From Micromonospora halotolerans (GTDB lineage: Bacteria; Actinomycetota; Actinomycetes; Mycobacteriales; Micromonosporaceae), in NCBI RefSeq assembly GCF_032108445.1, contig NZ_CP134876.1:4402001-4466000 (forward strand): a stretch of DNA of 64,000 bases, read 5' to 3'. Shown piece by piece: positions 1-9,915 of this stretch (positions within the stretch are counted from its first letter, which is position 1; every line of letters starts with the position of its first letter). Below the pieces are notes generated by a model. That model worked only from the letters and a program-made list of their open reading frames with translations. It had not been told where the DNA came from and made no database searches. The translations under genes and the position numbers were made by a program.

Positions 1-1085
1 CTGTCGAGCAGGAACGCCACGCAGGTGGCGCCGTTGCCGCGCAGCCCGGCCAGCAGTTCGGCCTCGGCGGTGCCCAGCGTGCCGAGCAGCGCGATGATCA
101 GACCGCCGTCGGACCGCTGCCGGACCTGCTGCACCAGCGAGGTCAGCTCGCCGCGCTTGTCCAGGTGCACCTCGGCGAGGTGGTCGAGGAGCAGGCCCTC
201 GCCGCCGGCCTCGGTGGCGTCCACGTCCACGCCGGAACCGGTGACCAGCCGCAGCTTGTAGCCGGCCTGCCGCAGGTGCACCGCGATGCTGGCGGCCGTG
301 GAGACCGCCCACTCGAAGCTCGCGGTCGGCCCCTCGCCCCGGTGGCCGGCGGCGCGGGTGTCCAGCACCACGGTGGCCCGGCTCTCCCAGGGCTGCTCCT
401 CGCGGCGCACCATCAGCTCGCCGGTGCGGGCCGTCGACTTCCAGTGCACGCGGCGCAGGTCGTCACCCATCCGGTATTCCCGGGTGGCCGCGTCGTCCTC
501 GCCGTGCACCGCCACCGAGCGGGCCCGGCTGTCGCCGCTGCCCGCGTACTCGCCGGGGAGGCGGACCGGTGGCAGCGAGGTGACCTGCGGGATCACGGTG
601 AGGTGGTCGGTGCTGGGGAAGGCCCGGCTCAGCTCGCAGAGCCCGAACGGGTCGGTCAGCCGGATCACCAGCGGCCCGACCTCGTAGCGGCCGCGCACGT
701 CGGCCCGGACCGTGTAGGCCACCGAGCTGGCCTGGTGGGCGCCGAGGCGCTCCAGCACCACCCGCGGGCGGCTGCCGAGCGCGTAGGGCAGCCGGTCCTC
801 CAGCAGCAGGGTGCCGGTGGGCAGCCGGGACAGGTTCTGCAGCCGCAGCACCACCCGCGAGTTGGCCCCGACCGGCACCCGGTGCGGCTCCAGGGACCGG
901 TTGCAGGCGAGCTTGTAGCGGCTGCGCCCGACGTAGGCCGCCGCCAGCAGCGGCAGGATGGCGAGCAGGACGGCCACCCGGAGCAGGTCCTTCTCGCCCA
1001 GGATCGCGGCGGAGATCGCGGCGGCCACCGCGGCCGCCAGGAAGGATCGGCCGCGGGTGGTCAGCCCTCGCAGGCCGTCGCGCAC
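1..1085 (-). CDS. DUF58 domain protein, partial (C-terminus outside window)
   Basis: Reading the minus strand from a GTG at 1085 gives an open frame that runs off the left edge. The N-terminus has two hydrophobic stretches, then a beta-rich region. The DUF58 signature follows: a Val-His-Trp-Lys-Ser-Thr-Ala-Arg-Thr-Gly-Glu run near 430-410. A von Willebrand-A-like region continues to the edge. The start lies 1 nt past the moxR stop, so the two are translationally coupled. MoxR-DUF58 pairs are a common arrangement in which the AAA+ ATPase is thought to act as a chaperone or remodeller for the membrane-anchored DUF58 protein. The exact substrate is unknown, and a transglutaminase-like gene often follows outside this window. 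Family call is firm; function is not. Confidence 0.85.
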   Translation of the reverse strand, partial: MRDGLRGLTTRGRSFLAAAVAAAISAAILGEKDLLRVAVLLAILPLLAAAYVGRSRYKLACNRSLEPHRVPVGANSRVVLRLQNLSRLPTGTLLLEDRLPYALGSRPRVVLERLGAHQASSVAYTVRADVRGRYEVGPLVIRLTDPFGLCELSRAFPSTDHLTVIPQVTSLPPVRLPGEYAGSGDSRARSVAVHGEDDAATREYRMGDDLRRVHWKSTARTGELMVRREEQPWESRATVVLDTRAAGHRGEGPTASFEWAVSTAASIAVHLRQAGYKLRLVTGSGVDVDATEAGGEGLLLDHLAEVHLDKRGELTSLVQQVRQRSDGGLIIALLGTLGTAEAELLAGLRGNGATCVAFLLD

Positions 1086-1086
1086 C

Positions 1087-2142
1087 TCACGGCCTCCGCG
1101 GCTCGTACGGCCCGTGCCCGTTGCCGGGGGCGGGGGGCCGGGTGTCGTAGGGGGAGCGCTTGCGGTCGTGCGGGAGCGGAAGGCGGTGCACCAGCTCGGC
1201 GACGATCGCGTCGGTGGTGCGCCGGGCCAGCTGCGCGTCGGCGGTCGGGATGATCCGGTGCGCCAGCACCGGCACCGCGAGGGCCTGGAGGTCGTCGGGC
1301 AGGACGTAGTCGCGGCCCTCCAGGGCGGCGACCGCGCGGGCGGTGCGCAGCAGCTGGAGGGTGGCCCGCGGGGACGCGCCGAGCCGCAGGTCGGGCGCCT
1401 CGCGGGTGGCGGTGACCAGGTCGATGGCGTACTGCTTGACGGCGTCGGCGACGTGCACCTGCCGGACGTGGCCGATCAGCCGGCGGACGGTCGCCGCGTC
1501 GGAGACCGGCCGCAGCTCGTGCAGCGGGTCGTTGCCGCCGTGACCGTCCAGCATCGCCAGCTCGGCGCCCGCGTCCGGGTAGCCCATCGCGATCCGGGCG
1601 GTGAACCGGTCGCGCTGCGCCTCCGGCAGCGGGTAGGTCCCCTCCATCTCGATCGGGTTCTGCGTCGCGACCACCATGAACGGGGTCTGCAGCTGGTAGG
1701 TCACGCCGTCGACGGTGACCTGCCGCTCCTCCATGCACTCCAGCAGCGCCGACTGGGTCTTCGGCGAGGCCCGGTTGATCTCGTCGCCGACGACCAGGTT
1801 GGCGAAGACGGCGCCCGGGCGGAACTCGAAGTCGTGCGTCTCCTGGTTGTAGACGCTGACGCCGGTGACGTCGCTGGGCAGCAGGTCGGGGGTGAACTGG
1901 ATCCGGCGCACCGAGCAGTCGATCGACCGGGCCAAAGCCTTGGCCAGCTTGGTCTTGCCGACGCCCGGCACGTCCTCGATCAGGAGGTGGCCCTCGGCGA
2001 GCAGCACCGCCAGCGCGAGCCGGACGGTGGCCGTCTTGCCCTCGATGACCTGCTCGATGTTGGCCACGATGGCCTCGCTGGCGGCGCGGAACTCGTCGTG
2101 CGGCAGCAGACCGCCCACCTCGTCCCAGGTCTGTTGTGTCAC
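1087..2142 (-). CDS. MoxR-family AAA+ ATPase
   Basis: 351-aa AAA_3-type ATPase. Visible motifs are the Walker A region (Glu-Asp-Val-Pro-Gly-Val-Gly-Lys-Thr, about residues 57-65), Walker B (Val-Val-Gly-Asp-Glu-Ile-Asn-Arg, about 116-123), sensor 1 (Ala-Thr-Gln-Asn-Pro-Ile-Glu) and a C-terminal lid domain. The start is GTG 2142, behind a strong GAGGAGGAGG ribosome site; an upstream reading to 2185 in another frame is a shadow. The downstream DUF58 gene is coupled to it. MoxR proteins remodel or mature partner complexes; the partner here is presumably the DUF58 protein. The last about 25 residues are Pro/Gly/Arg-rich and probably disordered. Confidence 0.92.
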   Translation of the reverse strand: MTQQTWDEVGGLLPHDEFRAASEAIVANIEQVIEGKTATVRLALAVLLAEGHLLIEDVPGVGKTKLAKALARSIDCSVRRIQFTPDLLPSDVTGVSVYNQETHDFEFRPGAVFANLVVGDEINRASPKTQSALLECMEERQVTVDGVTYQLQTPFMVVATQNPIEMEGTYPLPEAQRDRFTARIAMGYPDAGAELAMLDGHGGNDPLHELRPVSDAATVRRLIGHVRQVHVADAVKQYAIDLVTATREAPDLRLGASPRATLQLLRTARAVAALEGRDYVLPDDLQALAVPVLAHRIIPTADAQLARRTTDAIVAELVHRLPLPHDRKRSPYDTRPPAPGNGHGPYEPRRP

Positions 2143-2410
2143 GGGCCTCCTCCTCGTCGCCGGACGGCAGCTCTGAATAGAGCACCTGGACCCGCCGTTG
2201 GGTTCGCGACGCCGAGCCTCTTCTGCCGCAAAAATCTCACTGGCCTCTCAGGCTAACCATGTTTCTCGTTGTCGCCGACCCCCGCAGGCGGTCGGCCGGT
2301 TACGCCCGGAATATTCGCCGGACCGGGGGACGGGTGTCCGGCTCGCCCCCCGGGACCCGGTCCCGGTTGCCGTGCCGGCGGCGGGGGAGAGGCGCGACCC
2401 GCCGACGGGG

Positions 2411-2416
2411 TACACT
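2411..2416 (+). promoter_or_regulatory. -10 hexamer of the leuS leader transcript
   Basis: TACACT is followed by 7 nt and then the ATG of the leader peptide at 2424, so transcription would start at or within a base of that ATG, giving a leaderless mRNA. No good -35 element is visible, which is common for this promoter type in actinobacteria. Confidence 0.6.
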
Positions 2417-2423
2417 GCCGGTC

Positions 2424-2462
2424 ATGGCCGGAGTCTTCCTGCTTCTTACCGAGCCGTGCTGA
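2424..2462 (+). CDS. Leucine-rich leader peptide upstream of leuS
   Basis: A 12-codon ORF, Met-Ala-Gly-Val-Phe-Leu-Leu-Leu-Thr-Glu-Pro-Cys-stop, begins at the predicted transcription start. Its Leu codons 2439-2447 are CTG-CTT-CTT. CTT is rare in the surrounding GC-rich genes, so two in a row in a 12-codon peptide upstream of leucyl-tRNA synthetase is a strong sign of ribosome-mediated attenuation. Slow decoding when charged tRNA-Leu is scarce would alter folding of the RNA before the terminator at 2489-2514. The last codons (2453-2460) are complementary to 2480-2487, so a ribosome finishing the peptide would disrupt that stem. Role inferred from architecture; too short for standard gene finders. 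Confidence 0.7.
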   Translation: MAGVFLLLTEPC

Positions 2463-2488
2463 TGCGCTGAGCGCGCGACAGCACGGCG

Positions 2489-2514
2489 GCCCCTCCTGCG
2501 CGAGGGGCTTTTTT
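2489..2514 (+). terminator. Intrinsic terminator / attenuator in the leuS leader
   Basis: A 7-bp GC stem (GCCCCTC 2489-2495 with GAGGGGC 2502-2508), a 6-nt loop and six T residues (2509-2514) form a textbook intrinsic terminator, rare in such a GC-rich genome. It sits 26 nt after the leader peptide stop and 54 nt before leuS. An upstream stem (2453-2460 with 2480-2487) directly abuts it. No T-box consensus is visible, which favours a ribosome-stalling mechanism. Confidence 0.8.
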
Positions 2515-2568
2515 GTGCCCGCAGCAGACCTCCCATATCCGACATGACCCGCGCCGAGGAGACACGCC

Positions 2569-5409
<2,841 letters not shown>

Positions 5410-5424
5410 CCGTTTTCGATCGTC

Positions 5425-5454
5425 GGAGGCGCGTCCCTGCTCGGGCGCGCCTCC
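5425..5454. terminator. Bidirectional hairpin between convergent genes
   Basis: A 9-bp perfect stem (GGAGGCGCG 5425-5433 with CGCGCCTCC 5446-5454) lies between the leuS stop and the convergent kinase gene. There is no T-run, as is usual for actinobacterial terminators. Its position suggests it serves both strands. Confidence 0.6.
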
Positions 5455-5488
5455 GGCGGTCGCCGCCCCCGGAGGAACCAGCGAGCGG

Positions 5489-6253
5489 TCACCGGGTGCC
5501 GAGGGCGGCCTCGACCGCCGGGCGATGCCGGCCCAGCCACTCGTGCCAGCCCCGTACCGCATCGACCGCGCCGGCGGCGCGGAGCCGGCGCATGCCCGGC
5601 TCGTCCCGGTCGGCGCCGGCGTCGATGCCCCGCCAGGTGCCGTCGAGCTGGTCGAGCATGACGGCGACCAGCTCGCCGCGGGGCAGCGACACCCCGGGGG
5701 CGGCCGCCTCGTAGGCGTCGCACAGCAGCCGGCCGCGCCGGGCCAGCTCGGCCGGGTCGGCGTCGCCGCCCAGCGCGGCCCAGTGCCAGCCGGCGAAGGC
5801 CACGTCCTCGATCCGTCGGCCCGGCCCGGCCAGGTCCCAGTCCAGGAACGCCACCGGCAGCGGCCCGGCCGGCGCGTCCCGGTAGACGGTGTTCTTCGGC
5901 GACAGGTCCCGGTGGCAGACCGTCTCCGCGCCGCCGGCCAGCGGGGTTCCGGCGCAAGCGTCGTGCAGCGCCCGGATCAGCTCGGCCAGCCGGGCGAGGG
6001 CCGGGTCGGCGAAGAAGGTGGGATCCTCCCGGTCCCGCCAGGGCACCCGCCCGGCGAGGTGGGTGAGCACCTGCCGGCCCTGCTCGTCCACCCCGAGGTG
6101 GCGCGGCGCCAGGCCGGGCGCGGTCGCGGCCAGGTGCCGCAGCAGGGCGGTCACGAACCCGGCCCGCGCCGGGGGAGAGCGGCGTACGGTGTCGCCGATC
6201 CGGATCACCTCGGTGACGAAGCCGCCGGGCAGCCGCTCCTCCGCGGCGGCCAT
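5489..6253 (-). CDS. Aminoglycoside phosphotransferase (APH)/choline-kinase-like protein
   Basis: 254-aa protein with the C-terminal lobe of the APH kinase fold. The catalytic loop His-Arg-Asp-Leu-Ser-Pro-Lys-Asn is at residues 114-121 and the metal-binding Asp-Trp-Asp at 138-140. The N-terminal lobe is short (about 90 residues) and its ATP-binding Lys is not obvious. Family members phosphorylate small hydroxyl substrates (aminoglycosides, choline, homoserine, sugars); the substrate here cannot be told, and nothing nearby points to antibiotic resistance. It is the last gene of the murT-gatD-VTT minus-strand group, starting 1 nt after the VTT stop codon. Confidence 0.8.
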   Translation of the reverse strand: MAAAEERLPGGFVTEVIRIGDTVRRSPPARAGFVTALLRHLAATAPGLAPRHLGVDEQGRQVLTHLAGRVPWRDREDPTFFADPALARLAELIRALHDACAGTPLAGGAETVCHRDLSPKNTVYRDAPAGPLPVAFLDWDLAGPGRRIEDVAFAGWHWAALGGDADPAELARRGRLLCDAYEAAAPGVSLPRGELVAVMLDQLDGTWRGIDAGADRDEPGMRRLRAAGAVDAVRGWHEWLGRHRPAVEAALGTR

Positions 6254-6254
6254 T

Positions 6255-6968
6255 TCAGCTCGGGCCCAGCCGGCGGTGCCGCTCCGCGCGCCACCAGCGG
6301 TGGATGATGAGCACGCTGGCGATCAGGCCGAGGCTGGCCGGGGCGGCGGCGTACCAGTTGATCGAGTCGGGGGAACTGACCGCCGCGCCGATGGCCGCGT
6401 AGCCGATGGCGGTGGGGGCGGCGGCGATCACGCTGCCGGCCAGGAACGGCAGCACCCGCGCCCCGGTGGTGCCGTAGCCGTAGCTGACCAGCCCGAACCC
6501 GGCGATCGGCAGCAGCCGGACGGTCATCACGCCGAACACGCTCTGCCGGGCGAACCAGCCGTCCAGCCGGGCCAGCCGGCCGCGGACCCGCTCGGCGACG
6601 AACTGCCGGCCCAGCAGGCGGCCGACCGCGAAGCCGAGGGCCGCCGCGAGCAGCGCCGCGCCGAGGGCGTACGCGGCGCCCTGCACCGGGCCGAAGATCG
6701 CTCCGGCGGCCAGCGTGACGAAGGTACGCGGGACCAGCGCCACGAGCAGCAGCGCGCCGCCCACCACGGCGGCGACCGGCGCGAACGCGCCGAGCGAGTG
6801 GGCGAGCCGGGGCAGGTCGCCCGGGTCGGGGTGGGGGACCAGCAGCAGCGTGATCCCACACCCGGCGAGCAGCAGGAGCAGCAGCGCGAACCGGCGCGCC
6901 GACGGCTGCCGGAGCAGTCGGACGAGCCGGCGGGTGAGTCGCCGCCACCGTCGGGCGGCGCCGGTCAT
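6255..6968 (-). CDS. TVP38/TMEM64-type VTT (SNARE-associated) membrane protein
   Basis: 237-aa polytopic inner-membrane protein. After a basic N-terminus come a strong hydrophobic helix (about 26-44) and several more. The central VTT-type signature has a Phe-Gly-Pro-Val-Gln-Gly re-entrant segment near 92-97 and an Arg-Leu-Leu-Pro-Ile-Ala-Gly-Phe stretch near 149-156. VTT/DedA-like proteins are linked to phospholipid or undecaprenyl-phosphate movement across membranes, which would fit its place next to the lipid II amidation genes, though that is inference. The start ATG 6968 overlaps the gatD stop (ATGA), so the two are co-translated. Upstream readings to 7358 are in another frame with respect to gatD and are shadows. 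Confidence 0.85.
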   Translation of the reverse strand: MTGAARRWRRLTRRLVRLLRQPSARRFALLLLLLAGCGITLLLVPHPDPGDLPRLAHSLGAFAPVAAVVGGALLLVALVPRTFVTLAAGAIFGPVQGAAYALGAALLAAALGFAVGRLLGRQFVAERVRGRLARLDGWFARQSVFGVMTVRLLPIAGFGLVSYGYGTTGARVLPFLAGSVIAAAPTAIGYAAIGAAVSSPDSINWYAAAPASLGLIASVLIIHRWWRAERHRRLGPS

Positions 6969-7687
6969 GCCCTCGCGGCGGCGGCCACCGCGGCGCGGCG
7001 CTCGGACCGGAGCCGGTCGGCCCAGGTGTCGTCGAGCGGGGGGAGCTGGTGGACGCCGGTCGCCCAGCGCAGCAGCAGGTCGGCCAGGGCGGGGTTGCGG
7101 GCCAGCGCCGGGCCGTGCGAGTAGGTGCCGAGCAGCTTGCCGCGCCAGGCCCCCTCGGTGGTGCCGTCGTTGCCGACCCCGGCGGTCACCCGGGCCAGCG
7201 GCGACACGCCGGGCCCGAGGTGGGTGCGCCCGCCGTGGTTCTCGAACCCGGTCAGGTAGGGGATGCCCAGCCGCGGGTCGACCTCGCCGGCCAGCTCGCC
7301 GACCGCCCGGGTGGGACCCCGGTCGGAGGAGATGTCGAGCAGCTCCAGGCCGGTGCACCGGGTGCCCTTGGCGAAGAAGGAGGTGCCCAGCAGCTGGTAG
7401 CCGGCGCAGACGCCGAACACGACCGAGCCCTGGGCGACCGCCCGGTGCAGGCCGCCGTCGGCGATCAGCCGCTGCGCCCCCAGTGCCTGCGGGCCGTCCT
7501 CGCCGCCGCCGAGCAGGTAGATGTCGGCGGTGGCGGGCAGCCGCTGGTCGGAGCGGACCTCCAGCACCTCGACCGGCATGCCACGCTGCTGGGCCCGGCG
7601 GGCCAGGATCAGCGCGTTGCCCCGGTCGCCGTAGGTGGACAGCAGGTCGGGATAGATCCAGACGATGCGCAGGCTCTCAGTTGACAC
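6965..7687 (-). CDS. gatD: Lipid II isoglutaminyl synthase, glutaminase subunit GatD
   Basis: 240-aa class I glutamine amidotransferase (CobB/CobQ-like). The nucleophile elbow Gly-Val-Cys-Ala-Gly-Tyr-Gln has Cys94, the same number as the catalytic Cys of Staphylococcus aureus GatD, and the catalytic His is in Tyr-Ser-His-Gly-Pro at about 191. With MurT it amidates the alpha-carboxyl of the D-Glu of lipid II to D-isoGln, using ammonia from glutamine. The GTG start at 7687 overlaps the end of murT by 11 nt, consistent with a stoichiometric complex. The gene sits directly upstream, in opposite orientation, of the dcw cluster that makes its substrate. Confidence 0.95.
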   Translation of the reverse strand: MSTESLRIVWIYPDLLSTYGDRGNALILARRAQQRGMPVEVLEVRSDQRLPATADIYLLGGGEDGPQALGAQRLIADGGLHRAVAQGSVVFGVCAGYQLLGTSFFAKGTRCTGLELLDISSDRGPTRAVGELAGEVDPRLGIPYLTGFENHGGRTHLGPGVSPLARVTAGVGNDGTTEGAWRGKLLGTYSHGPALARNPALADLLLRWATGVHQLPPLDDTWADRLRSERRAAVAAAARA

Positions 7688-8939
7688 GGTCCAGCTCCGC
7701 TCGGATGTCCTGGAAGGCGGTGTAGTTGGCGATGACCTCCAGCCGGCCCGGCGGCACGGCGCGGACCGCGTCGTCGAAGGTCCGGACGTGCTGGAACGGC
7801 ACGCCGTTGACGTCGAGCCGGACCGCCAGGTCGTACGCCCGGTCGCCGGTGATGAGCACCTGCCGGCCGGCCAGCGGGGAGAAGTCGACGTCGAAGAGCC
7901 AGGAGGTGTCCATTCCGTCGGGGTCGCGCGCGTTGATGGAGAGCAGTGTCGGCGCGACGTCGGCCATGTCGAACGCCTCCAGCCAGCTGGCCGGGTTCTT
8001 GGCCAGCAGCAGCCGGATGTTGCGCCCGTCCCGGTCGACCTGGGCGTAGCGGCCGGCCACCGAGGTGACCGAGCCGAGCCGGGAGACCGCGTCCACGGGG
8101 CGTACCCCGAACTCGGCGGCGACGGCCAGGGCGGTGGCCGCGTTGCCGAGGTTGACCTTGCCGGGGAGCTGGAGCTGCACCTTGTGCCAGGCGCCGGTGG
8201 GGTCGAGCACCCCGTCGTCCTCGACGGTCCACTGCGGCTGGGGGCGGCGCAGCGGGCAGCCGGTGCACCACCACTGCTCGCCGGAGCGCTGGATGGTGGA
8301 GCCGCACTCGGGGCAGACCCAGGAGTCGTCGTGCCAGCGCTGGCCGGCGCTGAACCAGGTGACGTGCGGCGGGACGTGGCCCTGAGCCGGGTCGGCCGGC
8401 GGGGTGGCGGCCCACACCACCATCGGGTCGTCGGCGTTGGCGACCACCCGCACGTCGGTGTGCCGGACCAGCGCGGCGCGCCAGAGCTGCGCCATCATGG
8501 CGACCTCCTTGGCCCGGTCCAGCTGGTCGCGGGAGAGGTTGAGCAGCGCCACGACGTGCGGCTCGGTGGCCTCCAGCACCTGGGCGAGGTAGTGCTCGTC
8601 CACCTCCAGCACCGCGTAGGGGGTGCTGCCGGCCTTGGCCAGCGCCGAGGTGTGCCCGCTGGGCATGTTGGCGCCGAAGGAGTTGGTGGCGACCCGGCCG
8701 AGCACGCCGACGGCGGCGGTGGTGAGCCGGGTGGTGGTGGTCTTGCCGTTGGTGCCGGACACCAGGGCGATGGCCCGCCCGGCCGAGAGGTGGGCGAGCA
8801 GGTCCGGGTCGATCTTGAGGCCGATCCACCCGCCGATGACCGAGCCGTCGCCACGACCCGCGGCCCGCGACAGCGCCGCGGCGGTCCGCGACACGGAGCT
8901 GGCCACCTTTGCCCGCAGGGGCATCTTCGCGTCCGTCAC
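7677..8939 (-). CDS. murT: Lipid II isoglutaminyl synthase, Mur-ligase subunit MurT
   Basis: 420-aa Mur-ligase-like protein. It has the P-loop Ser-Gly-Thr-Asn-Gly-Lys-Thr-Thr (about 61-68), the central-domain ribbon-type zinc site Cys209-x2-Cys212...Cys225-x2-Cys228 that typifies MurT, and the C-terminal DUF1727 domain that contacts GatD. It activates the D-Glu carboxyl of lipid II with ATP for amidation. I prefer GTG 8939 because a -10-like TAACCT (8952-8947) ends 7 nt before it, giving a leaderless transcript; ATG 8924 is the alternative. The long frame that continues up to 9221 would overlap the mraZ promoter and is not needed. It is transcribed divergently from mraZ. Confidence 0.94.
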   Translation of the reverse strand: MTDAKMPLRAKVASSVSRTAAALSRAAGRGDGSVIGGWIGLKIDPDLLAHLSAGRAIALVSGTNGKTTTTRLTTAAVGVLGRVATNSFGANMPSGHTSALAKAGSTPYAVLEVDEHYLAQVLEATEPHVVALLNLSRDQLDRAKEVAMMAQLWRAALVRHTDVRVVANADDPMVVWAATPPADPAQGHVPPHVTWFSAGQRWHDDSWVCPECGSTIQRSGEQWWCTGCPLRRPQPQWTVEDDGVLDPTGAWHKVQLQLPGKVNLGNAATALAVAAEFGVRPVDAVSRLGSVTSVAGRYAQVDRDGRNIRLLLAKNPASWLEAFDMADVAPTLLSINARDPDGMDTSWLFDVDFSPLAGRQVLITGDRAYDLAVRLDVNGVPFQHVRTFDDAVRAVPPGRLEVIANYTAFQDIRAELDRVN

Positions 8940-8946
8940 CCGAGCG

Positions 8947-8952
8947 AGGTTA
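8947..8952 (-). promoter_or_regulatory. -10 hexamer of murT-gatD
   Basis: On the minus strand TAACCT is followed by 7 nt and the murT GTG, the spacing expected for a leaderless start. No -35 is obvious. The remaining sequence between here and 9163 contains no supported gene. Confidence 0.5.
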
Positions 8953-9163
8953 CCGGACCGCCGGGCCCCCCAGATCGCCGCCGACGGCGATCCGTTCGGC
9001 CGGGGAGCTCCGGCGGACGGCCACCGCGCGCTCCACCGGACGGAGTCGATCAATGTCGGGAAGCGGACCGCGCACGGGGCGCGCCGGGGCCCTCCACTCC
9101 GCCCCACCCCCGTTGACGTGCTGTTTTGCGCGCGCAAACGGCGCGCCACGCGGGCGTTTCTGG

Positions 9164-9191
9164 TTGCGGGTGGAGGGAAGTGGAGTAGAGT
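9164..9191 (+). promoter_or_regulatory. mraZ (dcw cluster) promoter
   Basis: TTGCGG (9164-9169), a 16-nt spacer and TAGAGT (9186-9191) make a plausible sigma-70-type promoter. Transcription would start near 9198-9201, leaving an about 80-nt untranslated leader before mraZ. The spacer and -10 are covered by the MraZ boxes described separately. Confidence 0.6.
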
Positions 9192-9195
9192 GGGG
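9170..9195 (+). promoter_or_regulatory. MraZ operator: three GTGGRG boxes with 10-bp period
   Basis: GTGGAG (9170-9175), GTGGAG (9180-9185) and GTGGGG (9190-9195) repeat with exact 10-bp spacing, so they lie on one face of the helix. MraZ is known to bind short TGG(G/A)-type direct repeats upstream of its own gene, spaced about one helical turn. Overlap with the -10 element suggests autorepression of the dcw cluster. Confidence 0.75.
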
Positions 9196-9279
9196 CGCGA
9201 TGGTGAGGCCGGGAGGGCCACACCGGCCCGGGGGGTCAGCGGCGCCGCGAACGCCGCTCAGGGCGAGGGGGTTGGGCCG

Positions 9280-9711
9280 ATGTTCCTCGGCACCCACACT
9301 CCGCGCCTGGACGACAAAGGCCGGTTGATCCTTCCGGCGAAGTTCCGGGACGAGCTGGCGGGGGGTGTCGTGATCACCAAAGGGCAGGAGCGCTGCCTCT
9401 ACGTCTTCCCGATGCCCGAGTTCCAGCGGATCGCCGACCAGTTGCGCGCGCAGCCGATGACGAGCAAGGCGGCCCGGGCCTACAGCCGGGTCTTCTTCGC
9501 GAGCGCGCACGACGAGGTGCCGGACAAGCAGGGACGGGTCACCATCCCCGGGCACCTCCGGTCGTACGCCGCGCTCGACCGCGACCTGGTCGTGATCGGG
9601 GCGAGCACCCGGGTGGAGATCTGGGACAGGGCGGCCTGGGAGGCCTACCTCGCGGAGAGCGAAGACGACTTCGCCGACATCGAGGAGGGGGTGCTGCCCG
9701 GCGGTCTGTAG
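9280..9711 (+). CDS. mraZ: Transcriptional regulator MraZ
   Basis: 143-aa protein with two AbrB-like SpoVT/MraZ domains: residues about 5-50, with the Asp-Asp-Lys-Gly-Arg-Leu stretch, and about 77-122, with Asp-Lys-Gln-Gly-Arg-Val. Each carries the Asp-x-x-Gly-Arg motif of the family. MraZ is the first gene of the dcw cluster and, in bacteria where it was studied, represses its own operon by binding phased direct repeats; such repeats lie 85-110 nt upstream. ATG 9280 fits the standard family length. The longer upstream frame (to 8623) is antisense to murT and is rejected. A C-terminal acidic tail (Glu-Asp-Asp-Phe-Ala-Asp) precedes the stop. Confidence 0.96.
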   Translation: MFLGTHTPRLDDKGRLILPAKFRDELAGGVVITKGQERCLYVFPMPEFQRIADQLRAQPMTSKAARAYSRVFFASAHDEVPDKQGRVTIPGHLRSYAALDRDLVVIGASTRVEIWDRAAWEAYLAESEDDFADIEEGVLPGGL

Positions 9712-9760
9712 GGCGTGACGGCGCCCGACGTACTGCGAGATCTCCAGCCGCTTTCGAGTT

Positions 9761-9786
9761 CCTGGCACCCCTTCCCCGGTGCCAGG
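9761..9786 (+). other. Perfect hairpin between mraZ and rsmH
   Basis: A 9-bp perfect stem (CCTGGCACC 9761-9769 with GGTGCCAGG 9778-9786) and an 8-nt loop lie in the 204-nt gap between mraZ and rsmH. There is no T-run. It could be a weak terminator or processing site that sets the mraZ to rsmH ratio; the role is inferred from position only. Confidence 0.5.
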
Positions 9787-9915
9787 CGCACGATCCGATA
9801 CGGAGGGCCGCGGCCTCCGGCGGGCGGGAGCGGATGGGGATCTGGCGGTATGACGAGGCGCCGTGACGACGACGGACACAGGGACGGAAACGGGTTTCAA
9901 CCAGTGGGGGTCGAG

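Noticed and set aside
2463..2568. T-box riboswitch before leuS
   Set aside because: No T-box consensus or specifier stem; the leader-peptide model explains the terminator better.
5489..6253. Aminoglycoside resistance gene
   Set aside because: Kinase motifs fit the broad APH fold, but nothing in sequence or context indicates an antibiotic substrate.
8940..9279. Possible small gene in the murT-mraZ gap
   Set aside because: Frames here are extensions of neighbouring shadows; the stretch is explained by two promoters, the MraZ boxes and the mraZ leader.
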